64,000 nucleotides of DNA, taken from contig DAIOEK010000009.1 in NCBI GenBank assembly GCA_036746315.1, positions 1 to 64,000 of the forward strand. Direction: 5' to 3'. Position 1 is the first letter of the stretch. The number at the start of each line of letters is the position of its first letter. The notes under the pieces were generated by a model. It searched no databases. It saw nothing but the letters and a program-made list of their open reading frames with translations, and was not told the DNA's origin. Source of the DNA: DAIOEK01 sp036746315 (lineage in GTDB: Bacteria; Chloroflexota; Anaerolineae; Anaerolineales; Anaerolineaceae). Below, one piece after another: positions 42,611 to 51,359 of the stretch. Made by a program: the position numbers and the translations under genes.

Positions 42611-43056
42611 AACGCGGCATCGGTTCGCTATAACAATGGTTCTGGAATCTGCAAGGGAAATTGTGGAACGGCTTTCACGAAAGCGGCGGGAGGCGGACAG
42701 CATGTAATTTGCTGTGCAATTTTTCCAATCCAAAATTTAATTTGCGAATAGCGCAGCAGAATTCAATGAGTGTAATAAACCCTTTGAAATTGGTTCTGAA
42801 ATAGCTTTTTAAATGGCAAATTGTTTTGAAATTGGTGCCTCAAAAATGAGGCAAACCGCAAAAATGGTGCTAATATTAAGCGAGTTCAGCCGCGACCGTC
42901 ACCCTTCCGGGGTGAAAACGTTGGCAAATTTTATTCACGCAGAATTATTTTCATATCCCTTTATTGGTAGAAGTCTGGCCGTTGCAGGAAAGCGACGGCA
43001 TGGGTCTTTGTACGGAAAATTTGGGGCAATTATTTTTCATAGAACAAGGATTCGCT
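42611..43056 (+). other. 446-bp region upstream of the beta-helix/sortase gene
   Basis: No gene is supported here. The stretch is AT-rich with a direct repeat TTTGAAATTGGT (near 42781 and 42823) and a short hairpin CACCC/GGGTG at about 42899-42914. It may hold a leader or regulatory RNA, but it does not match a riboswitch class I know. Confidence 0.3.
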
Positions 43057-45522
43057 ATGTACCGATCGTTGCGCAAGCTCTTCTCCTTTCTCCTGTTTGT
43101 TTCCCTTTTGCTGGCATCCAATGGTATTCAAACCGTACATGCGGCTCCCGACATTATCGTCAACAGCGCCGGCGATACAACCGGGACATGCGCCACATCC
43201 GGAACGGGCACCTGCAGTCTGCGGGATGCCATTACCTTTGCCAACACACAAAGCGGTGCGGATATCATTGTTTTCGATGCCAGCCTCTCGGGTGCCACCA
43301 TCAATCTCAGTTCGACCCTGCCCGATATCAGTGACGACCTGACGATTGATGCATCCGCACTGCCTTCCATGCTGACGATCAGCGGACAAAGTACGGTACG
43401 GGTGATGATTGTCACCAGCAGCGGATCGTTGACGCTGGACACTGTCACAATTTCAAGCGGCTATGCTGAAGGCGGCGCCGGCATTTTGAACGCCGGCACA
43501 CTGACCGTGGCAAACAGCACCCTGTATAACAATTACGCACCCAACAACGGCCGGGGCGGCGGTATTTACAACAACGGGGGGACGGTAACGATCACCAACA
43601 GTACCTTCGTCTACAACAGAACCTACACCGGCGGAGGCGGCGGCATTTACAGCCCATCCGGCTCGGTGACCATAGAAGACAGCACCTTCACGAATAATCG
43701 TACTTCCGCGGTCGGAGGTGCAATTTTTAACACGGGTTCGCTTTCCATCGTACGCAGCACTTTCTCTGAAAATCTTTCCCTTTATGAAGGCGGCGCAATT
43801 TATAATAATGGTTCGTTGACCATAAGTGACGACAGTGAATTGGCCGGTAACCAGAGCCAGGGAAACGCTGGCGGAGCTATTTTTAACAGCAACTCTGCGC
43901 AAATCAGCGATACGACAATAACAGGAAATTCCAGCCGCTGTTATGGCGGAGGTGCCATTCTTAATTACGCCGGCACACTGAACATTACCCGCTCGACGCT
44001 TGCCAATAATGCCGCATACAACTATTGCGGTTCCCAAAATGGCAGCCGGGGCGGCGGCATTTCCATAAACGATGGTACTGTGACCGTGATCAATAGCACC
44101 TTTTATAATAATTACGCTCCGGATTATGGCGGCGCCATTTACAAGAATTTGGGCACACTGAATGTGCTGAACGATACGTTATCCGGGAATAATACCGACC
44201 TGTACGGCGGCGGCGGTGGTTTGTATCTCAACGATGGAGCCACCAATTTGATCAATACCATCATCGCCAATTCGGGCGGCGGCGATTGTTATGGATACAT
44301 CGGATATCTGGCTACAAAAAACAACAACCTGGTTGAAGATGCCTTGTTCCATTGCCTCATGAATGACGGCGAAAACGGCAATATCATCGGGTATGATCCG
44401 GTGCTGGATTCCCTTGCAGACAACGGCGGTCCGACGCAAACCATGAAGCTGCTGAGCGGTTCACCCGCCATTGATGCCGGCGATAACACCACCTGCCACA
44501 GTCTGGGTTATGGAGATCAGCGTGATTATTATCGCGGTTTGGGCGGAGATCGCTGCGATATCGGCGCTTACGAAGTAACCGGAGGCATCCCCACGGTCGA
44601 AAGTTCCAGCCCTGCCAATTCCGGCAGCCTCACCGGAAGGACCACCATTACGGTGACTTATGACCAGGCAATGATCCACGATGGTTCGAACCGCGCAGCA
44701 AATTACATCCCCAACTATCTACTGGTGGAAGATGGCGACAACAATGTATTTGACACACTCTCCTGCGATGGCGGCGTGCAGAGCGATGATACACAGGTGA
44801 CCTTTACCAATGCCACGTACAACGAGGGTACGGATACTGCCACGCTCACCCTGCCCTCAGCAGTACCAGGCGGTACTTACCGCCTGTTTGTGTGCGGCAC
44901 CACTTCGGTCTGGTCTGCTGCCGAGATAGAACTCAACAACGGCGATGATACGGAGATCAATTTCAGCGCGACAGGCAGCGGGGGCGGTACTTCATCCACT
45001 ACGCCGGCAACCTTGCCTGCCACAGGATTTGCACCCGGACGGGTTACCGTATTACCGGAGCAACCACCTGCCGCAAGTTACAGCACCACGACCGACCTGC
45101 AACTGGTCATCCCCGCCCTGGATGTTGACACGCCCATCGTTGGCATCCCTCAGAATAACGGAACCTGGGATGTTTCCTGGCTGGGCGAAGATGCCGGCTG
45201 GCTGTACGGTTCGGCGTACCCCACCTGGCAGGGCAACACCGTGCTCACCGGGCATGTGTGGAATGCGGATAACACCCCCGGCATTTTTGTCAACCTGAAG
45301 CAATTGCAATACGGGGACCGCTTCACCATCGAAGCTTACGGGCAGATCTATACCTACGAAGTGCGTGAGAATAAACTGATTTCCAGAAGGAATGTGGATG
45401 GCGCCTTCAAACACGAATCCCTCGATTGGGTCACGCTGCTCTCCTGCGAACAGTACGATCCGGTCAACGGCATTTATCCCTACCGGCGCCTGGTTCGCGC
45501 TGTGCTGGTGGCGGTGGAGTAA
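43057..45522 (+). CDS. Beta-helix surface protein fused to a class E/F-type sortase
   Basis: Exported protein of 821 aa. Signal peptide 1-28 (ends VHAAPD). Residues 30-70 hold the VNSAGDTTGTCATSGTGTCS type opening of choice-of-anchor surface proteins. About 110-430 is a right-handed parallel beta-helix built of roughly a dozen 22-28-residue turns with GGxIYNxGGTVTITNSTF. An Ig-like domain (about 510-640) follows. Then LPATG (653-657), a linker, and a complete sortase domain (about 675-821): His733 in LTGHVWN, Cys797 in LLSCE and Arg810/811 in YPYRRL. A substrate motif and the enzyme are on one chain. ATG 43057 follows AAGGA. Confidence 0.88.
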   Translation: MYRSLRKLFSFLLFVSLLLASNGIQTVHAAPDIIVNSAGDTTGTCATSGTGTCSLRDAITFANTQSGADIIVFDASLSGATINLSSTLPDISDDLTIDASALPSMLTISGQSTVRVMIVTSSGSLTLDTVTISSGYAEGGAGILNAGTLTVANSTLYNNYAPNNGRGGGIYNNGGTVTITNSTFVYNRTYTGGGGGIYSPSGSVTIEDSTFTNNRTSAVGGAIFNTGSLSIVRSTFSENLSLYEGGAIYNNGSLTISDDSELAGNQSQGNAGGAIFNSNSAQISDTTITGNSSRCYGGGAILNYAGTLNITRSTLANNAAYNYCGSQNGSRGGGISINDGTVTVINSTFYNNYAPDYGGAIYKNLGTLNVLNDTLSGNNTDLYGGGGGLYLNDGATNLINTIIANSGGGDCYGYIGYLATKNNNLVEDALFHCLMNDGENGNIIGYDPVLDSLADNGGPTQTMKLLSGSPAIDAGDNTTCHSLGYGDQRDYYRGLGGDRCDIGAYEVTGGIPTVESSSPANSGSLTGRTTITVTYDQAMIHDGSNRAANYIPNYLLVEDGDNNVFDTLSCDGGVQSDDTQVTFTNATYNEGTDTATLTLPSAVPGGTYRLFVCGTTSVWSAAEIELNNGDDTEINFSATGSGGGTSSTTPATLPATGFAPGRVTVLPEQPPAASYSTTTDLQLVIPALDVDTPIVGIPQNNGTWDVSWLGEDAGWLYGSAYPTWQGNTVLTGHVWNADNTPGIFVNLKQLQYGDRFTIEAYGQIYTYEVRENKLISRRNVDGAFKHESLDWVTLLSCEQYDPVNGIYPYRRLVRAVLVAVE

Positions 45523-45545
45523 ACACCGGATATCCCGGTCTTTTT

Positions 45546-45580
45546 GAGCCTTCCCTCCACGCGGAGGGAAGGCTCTTTTT
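45546..45580 (+). terminator. Rho-independent terminator
   Basis: GAGCCTTCCCTCC (45546-45558), loop ACGC, GGAGGGAAGGCTC (45563-45575), then TTTTT. It is behind the sortase fusion. Its inner stem TTCCCTCC/GGAGGGAA is shared with the terminator at 42577-42610. Confidence 0.92.
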
Positions 45581-45837
45581 AACGAAGCATAAACTGCCCT
45601 GCTCGCACTCCACCATGTCATGCCATTTTCCCGCAAATTCTTACTCACCCTCCCCCGAACCTGAGTACAATGGAAAATATCATCCGCCCATTCCGCTGAG
45701 AGAACCATGGGACGTTGCACACGCGGCAGGGGGGTGGTGGTATTTCCCGGTGGATAGTCTATAATCAAAAGATACGATGGGTTCAGCCCGGTAAGGGTAT
45801 GTATCATCCATGCTCTTCGGAATCGCAAGGGGATCCA

Positions 45838-46629
45838 ATGAAAAAAATAATGGTTTTCATTTCGTTGTTGGTTGTTTTAAGCACACAGCTCGCCTGCGGG
45901 GCAGGTGATCTTTTGCAGAGCCACGAGGCGGATGGCGCGCAGGTAGCAACATCCGTGGCAGAGACGCTGGCGGCCATCCCGGCGGAGACTAGCACGCCCA
46001 CGGTGGAGGCACCACCCCCCACCCTGACGCTCTATGATTTCCCCAACCGGGAGCTTTTGGGCGAGGATGCCGGTTTTGCGGTTTTTCTGGCAAACGCTTC
46101 GGCTGACGATGCGATGGAAAAGAGCGGAGAGCTTGTCGTTCAGGATAAAACCCGCGGACAGGTGGTGCAGATCGACGGGACGTTCACGTTTATGGGAAGC
46201 GTGCAGGTCTACAGCGACGATGCGGGCAACTATGTGCTGCTTTCCGCCGGCACTTATACCACGCGCCAGGCACAGGTGATCGATGTCGCCCAAAAAGCAC
46301 AGGCAGGGGAAGGGTTCTGCCTGACGGCAGGGCAATACGGCAGCCAGGTGTTCTGGAAGGACTACGTGATCTATAACAACTGTGAGCACTTCGACAACCG
46401 TCCCTGGGGCGCCGGTGAGGCGCCGGGCATTACCGCCCTCAACCTGAAAAGCGGACAGGTGACTGAAATAGCCAAATCCGATCTGACGCACCAGTACAAC
46501 GTGCGGTCGGTATCCGCCGACACGCTGCAATATGAAGAGACCACCGTCCCCAAGGAAGGTGACTGGCAGAATTCGGCGAATCAAAATACCAATGTTCTTT
46601 CGTTCGACCTGTCAACGCTGGCTCCCTGA
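45838..46629 (+). CDS. Lipoprotein, unknown
   Basis: Lipoprotein of 263 aa: lipobox STQLAC (Cys20), a short Pro/Thr linker, and a beta-rich extracellular domain (DFPNRELLGEDAGFAVFLA, GTFTFMGSVQVYSD, FWKDYVIYNNCEHF). No family recognised. ATG 45838 is preceded by AAGGGG and, about 70 bp upstream, a consensus -10 TATAAT (45760-45765) without a clear -35. The 257-bp gap before it, after the sortase terminator, holds nothing else. Confidence 0.65.
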   Translation: MKKIMVFISLLVVLSTQLACGAGDLLQSHEADGAQVATSVAETLAAIPAETSTPTVEAPPPTLTLYDFPNRELLGEDAGFAVFLANASADDAMEKSGELVVQDKTRGQVVQIDGTFTFMGSVQVYSDDAGNYVLLSAGTYTTRQAQVIDVAQKAQAGEGFCLTAGQYGSQVFWKDYVIYNNCEHFDNRPWGAGEAPGITALNLKSGQVTEIAKSDLTHQYNVRSVSADTLQYEETTVPKEGDWQNSANQNTNVLSFDLSTLAP

Positions 46630-46694
46630 AGCAGACTTGCGGATGAAGACCTCTGCGCAGCACTCCGCGATATATAAGAGATGAGATACGACCG

Positions 46695-47369
46695 ATGACA
46701 ATCCCCATCTACCTGGAAGTTGGCAAATCCAAAACCATTGCGGGCGCGCTGGATTGGCCCGGCTGGTGCCGCAGCGGAGCGGATGAACCTGCCGCGTTGC
46801 AGGCGCTCCATGATTACCGGATGCGGTATGCCCGGGCGCTTGCATCTGCGGGTGCAGATTTCCAGCCTCCGGCGCAGATTTCGGACCTGGCGGTGGTGGA
46901 GCGCCTCGCCGGGAATGCCACCACCGATTTCGGCGCGCCCGGCATGGCTCCGGCGGAAGATGGACAGCCGGTGACGCCTTCCGGACTGGAGCGGCATCTG
47001 AAGATTCTGCGAGCCTGCTGGCAGGCGTTCGACCAGGCGGCGGAACTGGCTGCCGGACGGGAGCTGCGCAAAGGTCCCCGCGGCGGCGGACGGGAGCTGG
47101 CGAAGATCGTCGAACACGTCTATGAAGTGGATGAAGCCTACCTGAAGGCATTGGGCGGCAAGCCGCAGCCCCGCAGCGGTCTCGAACTGACCGCCGCGTT
47201 TGCCCGACTGCGCCGGGAGATGGAGGATGCGCTGGCAGCAGCGGTACGCGGAGAGATCGCGCCGCGCGGACCGCGCGGCGGATTGCGCTGGTCGCCGCGC
47301 TACTTCGTCCGCCGCCAGGCGTGGCACGAACTCGATCACGCCTGGGAGATCGAAGACCGGGTGGAGTGA
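46695..47369 (+). CDS. Uncharacterised protein with DinB-like C-terminal half
   Basis: Cytoplasmic protein of 224 aa. The start (YLEVGKSKTIAGALDWPGWCRS) matches a common unannotated family of Actinobacteria and Chloroflexota. The second half has HVYEVDEAYLKAL and RRQAWHELDHAWEIEDR, the HxxxD and HELDH pattern of metal-binding DinB four-helix proteins. No function is known. It is 65 bp after the lipoprotein and 38 bp before the aldo/keto reductase on the same strand. Confidence 0.65.
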   Translation: MTIPIYLEVGKSKTIAGALDWPGWCRSGADEPAALQALHDYRMRYARALASAGADFQPPAQISDLAVVERLAGNATTDFGAPGMAPAEDGQPVTPSGLERHLKILRACWQAFDQAAELAAGRELRKGPRGGGRELAKIVEHVYEVDEAYLKALGGKPQPRSGLELTAAFARLRREMEDALAAAVRGEIAPRGPRGGLRWSPRYFVRRQAWHELDHAWEIEDRVE

Positions 47370-47407
47370 ATATCAGACCCGCGCATTTATTACAGCGGAG
47401 GTGACGT

Positions 47408-48265
47408 ATGATCGCAAAATCAGTTTTCGGACGCAGCGGACATCAGAGTTCGCGGGTGCTGCTGGGGGCGGCAGCGTTTTCGAAGGTCACACAGGTCGAG
47501 GCGGATGCCGCCATCGATCTGGCGCTCACCTACGGCATCAACCACGTAGATGTGGCAGCCAGTTACGGCGAGGCTGAACTGCGCGTGGGCGACTGGATTC
47601 GGCGTCACGGTGTGCCGTTCTTTCTGGCAACCAAAACCGAAGAACGCACGGCGCCGAAAGCCCGCGAAGAGTTCCTGCGCTCCCTCGAACGGCTGCACGT
47701 AGACCGGGTGGATCTGCTGCAACTGCACTTCCTGATCGACCCGGCGGAATGGGAGATTGCGCTCGGTCCGGGCGGCGCACTGGAGGCAATGATCCGTCTG
47801 CGCGAGGAGGGCTTGATCCGCCTTATCGGCATCACCGGGCATGGACTCACCGCCCCGGTCATGCACTTCCGCGCGCTCGAACGCTTCGATTTCGATTCCG
47901 TCCTGCTGCCGTACAGCCATCTCATGCAACGGATACCGCAATATCAAGCCGATTTCGAAAAACTGATGCAGGTCTGCCGCGAAAGAAATGCGGCGGTGCA
48001 GACCATCAAGTCGCTGGTCCACACCCCGTGGGGCGACCAACCGCACGCCCGCGCCACCTGGTACCGCCCGCTCGAGGAACAGGCGGATATCGATAGAGCC
48101 GTCCATTGGGTGCTGGGGCACGAAAGGCTTTTCCTCAATTCGGTGGGCGATGTAAACCTGCTGCCCCGGGTGCTGAATGCCGCGGAGCGGTTTACGGCAG
48201 CCCCATCCGATGAGGAAATGGAAGCCCAAGCGGAACGGCTGTCGATGGAATCGCTGTTTTCCTGA
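47408..48265 (+). CDS. Aldo/keto reductase family protein
   Basis: TIM-barrel oxidoreductase of 285 aa. AKR features: GAAAFSKVTQVEADAAIDLA, INHVDVAASYGEAELRVG (catalytic Asp and Tyr), the Lys in LATKTEERT, VDLLQLHFL (His) and the cofactor end VNLLPRVLNAAERF. It probably uses NADPH to reduce an aldehyde or sugar. A strong GGAGGTGACGT ribosome site precedes it. Substrate unknown. Confidence 0.88.
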   Translation: MIAKSVFGRSGHQSSRVLLGAAAFSKVTQVEADAAIDLALTYGINHVDVAASYGEAELRVGDWIRRHGVPFFLATKTEERTAPKAREEFLRSLERLHVDRVDLLQLHFLIDPAEWEIALGPGGALEAMIRLREEGLIRLIGITGHGLTAPVMHFRALERFDFDSVLLPYSHLMQRIPQYQADFEKLMQVCRERNAAVQTIKSLVHTPWGDQPHARATWYRPLEEQADIDRAVHWVLGHERLFLNSVGDVNLLPRVLNAAERFTAAPSDEEMEAQAERLSMESLFS

Positions 48266-48443
48266 ACAGGCGGCTTGCGGAATGATCTTTCTGCGGGGGA
48301 GCTTTCGGGCAGCCGGTAAGCCAATCCTCCCCCGTCGATCACAGAGATCTATACAAATATTGTAATTCGCCCTAATAAATCGCTATTATCGAATCGGAGC
48401 GCTCTGGCGTTTAATGGTAATCATGCCAGGCGGGGAGGAAAAG

Positions 48444-49262
48444 ATGAAAGCGGATTCAAAGGTGATTGTCGTTACCGGAGGGGGAAATGGAATTGGCAGG
48501 GAATTGACCCTGCAGCTCTTGAAAAAAGGCGCACGGGTTGCCGCGGTGGATATCAGTAACAGCGCTTTACAGGAAACCATCAGCCTGGCAGGTGAGTTGA
48601 AGGAACGGTTATCCACCCACATCGTGAACATATCCGACCGGGATGCGGTGGAGAAGCTTCCGCAGGCTGTGGCAGGTTTCCATCAACATGTGGATGGATT
48701 AATCAACTGCGCCGGGGTCATTCAGCGTTTTATCAAGTTCAACGAGCTGCCCTATGCCGATATTGAACGAATGATGAACATCAATTTTTACGGCACGATA
48801 TACATGACCAAAGCCTTTCTGCCGCACCTGATGGAAAGACCGGAAGCGCATATCGTCAACATTTCCAGCATGGGCGGTTTTCTGCCCGTACCGGGGCAGA
48901 CACTCTACGGCGCATCCAAGGCTGCCACCAAGCTGTTCACGGAGGGGCTGTATTCCGAACTGCTCGATACCCGCGTTCACGTGACGGTTGTTTTCCCGGG
49001 CGCCATTGGCACGAATATCGCCGCCAACTCGGGTGTGCAATTCAAAATGCCCGTATCAGCGGCAAGCATCAAGGTAAAAATGACGCCCCCCGCGGTGGCT
49101 GCGGCTGAGATCATTCAAGGCATGGAAGCGAACAGGTTCCGCGTATTGGTAGGCTCCGACGCCAGGTTCATGGATTTTCTCTACCGGCTGGCTCCCAAAC
49201 GGGCGGCAAAACTGATCTATGAACAAATGGGCTCGCTGCTGGATCATTCATTAAACGGATAG
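48444..49262 (+). CDS. Short-chain dehydrogenase/reductase (SDR)
   Basis: Classical SDR of 272 aa. The Rossmann motif is VVTGGGNGIGREL (about 9-21), with LINCAGV (NAG position), the catalytic Ser in VNISSMGGFL and the YxxxK pair YGASKAATK (about 160). C-terminal residues extend the substrate side. It probably oxidises or reduces a small alcohol with NAD(P). ATG 48444 is chosen for GGGGAGGAAAAG; two upstream starts lack support. Confidence 0.9.
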   Translation: MKADSKVIVVTGGGNGIGRELTLQLLKKGARVAAVDISNSALQETISLAGELKERLSTHIVNISDRDAVEKLPQAVAGFHQHVDGLINCAGVIQRFIKFNELPYADIERMMNINFYGTIYMTKAFLPHLMERPEAHIVNISSMGGFLPVPGQTLYGASKAATKLFTEGLYSELLDTRVHVTVVFPGAIGTNIAANSGVQFKMPVSAASIKVKMTPPAVAAAEIIQGMEANRFRVLVGSDARFMDFLYRLAPKRAAKLIYEQMGSLLDHSLNG

Positions 49263-49388
49263 CCTGGTACGGATCATTTTCAGGCAGCCAAAGCTGCCTG
49301 ATTTTGTATTGGACTATAAATACGTGCCGCCATTTTCATTCTGATGTGGATGTAAAATTGAAGTAGCTTAATGATGGGGAGGGTGCAT

Positions 49389-49958
49389 ATGCCGCCATTG
49401 CAGAAATCCATGACCGAACTCCGCCTCCAACTGCAAAAGGGGATGATCCAGATCGCCTACAAAGGGCTGCTGGATTACATCCTCAGTCTGCGCAATTACT
49501 TTGCAAAAAAGTATCCCGATTACCAGGTATCGGGAAGCCCGTATCAGGGCTACATGGATATGACTTACTTCTCATTCACGCCCCCGGCGCTGAAATTGCG
49601 CGGGCTGAAGATCGCGGTGGTGTTCGTATATGAGACCTTCCGTTTCGAGGTGTGGCTGGCGGCGGTCAACAAGAGGGCTCAGAAGGATTACTGGAAGGCG
49701 ATCCAATCCAGCGGGTGGGACGGCTACCATTTAAGTCCCTCTACGCAGGGGTATGATGCGATTATCGAACATCCCCTGGCGGAAAACCCCGACTTCAGCG
49801 CACCGGTCGCCCTGACGCAGAAGATCGAGGAGGGTACCTTGCAGTTCATTGCAGATGTGGAAGATTTTCTGGGCAGCAGTCATCCGCGGGAAAGTGAACA
49901 CCCGATAAATTTCGGCGGCCTGCATCCGCGCATTTCAAAGGGTGGATTCAGCCGGTAG
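49389..49958 (+). CDS. DUF7000-like cytosolic protein, unknown
   Basis: Protein of 189 aa with no signal or helix. It has a distinctive two-part pattern: ELRLQLQKGMIQIAYKGLL at the start (four-helix opening) and DMTYFSFTPPALKLRGLKIA with FEVWLAAVNKRAQKDYW later. Similar sequences are annotated DUF7000 and have no function. GGGGAGGGTGCAT fixes the start. It converges on the GH10 gene, with 14 bp between their stops. Confidence 0.6.
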   Translation: MPPLQKSMTELRLQLQKGMIQIAYKGLLDYILSLRNYFAKKYPDYQVSGSPYQGYMDMTYFSFTPPALKLRGLKIAVVFVYETFRFEVWLAAVNKRAQKDYWKAIQSSGWDGYHLSPSTQGYDAIIEHPLAENPDFSAPVALTQKIEEGTLQFIADVEDFLGSSHPRESEHPINFGGLHPRISKGGFSR

Positions 49959-49972
49959 GCTGCACAAAAACA

Positions 49973-51211
49973 TTAAGTCTGCGGCAATTGCAGTTCGTGA
50001 GACTGCGTTTCACGGTCCAGGTCAACGGTCCAGCGCTGGCTGCCCAGGGTGATCTCATACGTTCCGGGGTATCCGCTGAACTGCAGACAACCTTCGGCAT
50101 CGGTATCCACCCGGGTGGGTGAAAGCCACCATTCCCCTTTGATCAATTTCAGCAGTTCTTCATACGCCGGCTTGGTCGAGCCATCCCGCCGGATCAACCC
50201 GGAAGGGGCGTTCAGCCAGTTGCCATCCGAAAGATCCCACCAGGTGATGCCTTCCACCAGCGGATGCGTAAACAATGTTCGATAGTGGGTGACGGTCTCA
50301 ACCGCCTGGCGTTCCTCCCCGGCGGGGGTGGTCGGCCAGTCTTGCACCCGGTAATCGTTGAGGTCCACGATCTCGGGCGGCATCAGATGCCCGGAGACGA
50401 GCGAGGTCTCGGTGAAGTGGATCGGCAGATTGAAACGGCTGAAACGCTCGAGGATTTCGAGCGTCTTTTCCACCCCCCAGTAACCCTGGTGCATATGCGA
50501 TTGGATGCCGATCGCATCGAACCTGATCCCCGCAGCCAGACAGCCTTCGATGAGGATATCGTAGGCAGGGGAGGTTTCGAAGTCGTTGATCAGCAGTGTG
50601 GCGGATGGGTTCGCCGCGCGGGCGGCATCGAATACCGCCCGGATGGTGGCAATGCGCCCCATCTCCCGGCACAAGCGGGTAATGCCGTTATCGTAGCGAT
50701 CGAAGAGCGGCATGATCACCGCTTCATTGATCACATCCCACATATCGATCTCCCCGCAGAAGGCGGATATATCGCGCCGGATCCGGGCGAGCTGTGCTTG
50801 CAGAATGTCTGTGTTATTCATGCCGAGCAGCCAGTCGGCGGTGAGGGTGTGCCAGCACAGCGGATGCCCCTTGACTGTCAGGTGGTGCTCCCGGCACCAG
50901 GCTACGGCGCGTTTCATCTGCGCGGTAATGGGCTGCCCCCGTTGGGGCTCGAACCGTGCCCAATAGAAAGGCAGGGTGGCGGCGTTGCAAAGCGCCAGCA
51001 TCCGATCCGCGCGGAGCTGTGCCGGTTCCAGGTCCGCCCCCCGGTACTCTCCGTTTGCCAGGGGCAGGGTGTCAAAAGCGGCGGTGCCAAAAAGAAACTT
51101 ATGCTGCAACTGGGCGATGGTTACCGCTTGCCGGCTGAGCGGCTTGCGGTCTGCCTGAAATATTTTCAGCGTGGCGGTTGCTTTTTTACTCCGGTTGGTC
51201 TGTGTGGACAT
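49973..51211 (-). CDS. Intracellular endo-1,4-beta-xylanase, GH10
   Basis: Glycoside hydrolase family 10 of 412 aa. Acid/base Glu163 in WDVINEAV and nucleophile Glu268 in IHFTETSL, with KGHPLCWHTLT and the aglycone-side GIQSHMHQGYW; all fit GH10. An N-terminal strand (about 10-45) and a C-terminal ~70-residue beta tail (from SPTRVDTDAEGCLQF) are extra small domains. No signal peptide, so it acts in the cytoplasm on imported xylo-oligosaccharides. ATG 51211 follows GGAGGAAAGC. It is divergent from lacI and shares the LacI operators. Confidence 0.92.
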   Translation of the reverse strand: MSTQTNRSKKATATLKIFQADRKPLSRQAVTIAQLQHKFLFGTAAFDTLPLANGEYRGADLEPAQLRADRMLALCNAATLPFYWARFEPQRGQPITAQMKRAVAWCREHHLTVKGHPLCWHTLTADWLLGMNNTDILQAQLARIRRDISAFCGEIDMWDVINEAVIMPLFDRYDNGITRLCREMGRIATIRAVFDAARAANPSATLLINDFETSPAYDILIEGCLAAGIRFDAIGIQSHMHQGYWGVEKTLEILERFSRFNLPIHFTETSLVSGHLMPPEIVDLNDYRVQDWPTTPAGEERQAVETVTHYRTLFTHPLVEGITWWDLSDGNWLNAPSGLIRRDGSTKPAYEELLKLIKGEWWLSPTRVDTDAEGCLQFSGYPGTYEITLGSQRWTVDLDRETQSHELQLPQT

Positions 51212-51273
51212 GCTTTCCTCCGGTCGAACGGGCAAAGGTAGGGGATGATTCCGGCGGTCAACCTTAAAACTTA

Positions 51274-51302
51274 TTGACAAGTGCGTATGCGTGTGCAATA
51301 AT
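51274..51302 (+). promoter_or_regulatory. xyl lacI promoter
   Basis: TTGACA (51274-51279), 17-bp spacer, AATAAT (51297-51302). The expected start of transcription near 51309 lies within the LacI operators. Confidence 0.72.
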
Positions 51303-51334
51303 ATCGGTAACGATACCGGTAACGTTACCGATAT
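51301..51334 (+). promoter_or_regulatory. Two overlapping LacI operators
   Basis: The palindrome CGGTAACGATACCG (51305-51318, one mismatched pair in the centre) and the perfect 14-bp palindrome CGGTAACGTTACCG (51317-51330) overlap with centres 12 bp apart. Together they lie inside a larger inverted repeat ATATCGGTAACG/CGTTACCGATAT (51301-51312 with 51323-51334). They overlap the lacI -10 and lie 90 bp from the divergent xylanase start, so one repressor can control both. Confidence 0.75.
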
Positions 51335-51359
51335 TATAACACGGCAAGCAGGATCTGAA

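Noticed and set aside
42840..43056. Possible c-di-GMP or other riboswitch before the sortase fusion
   Set aside because: Bases GCAAACC recur but the rest of the c-di-GMP-I pattern (GGGACGCAAAGCC block and paired arms) is absent.
43480..44300. Regular short repeats resembling a CRISPR or tandem array
   Set aside because: They are protein-level turns of the beta-helix (GGxIYNxG, TITNSTF); DNA identity between units is low and spacing varies.
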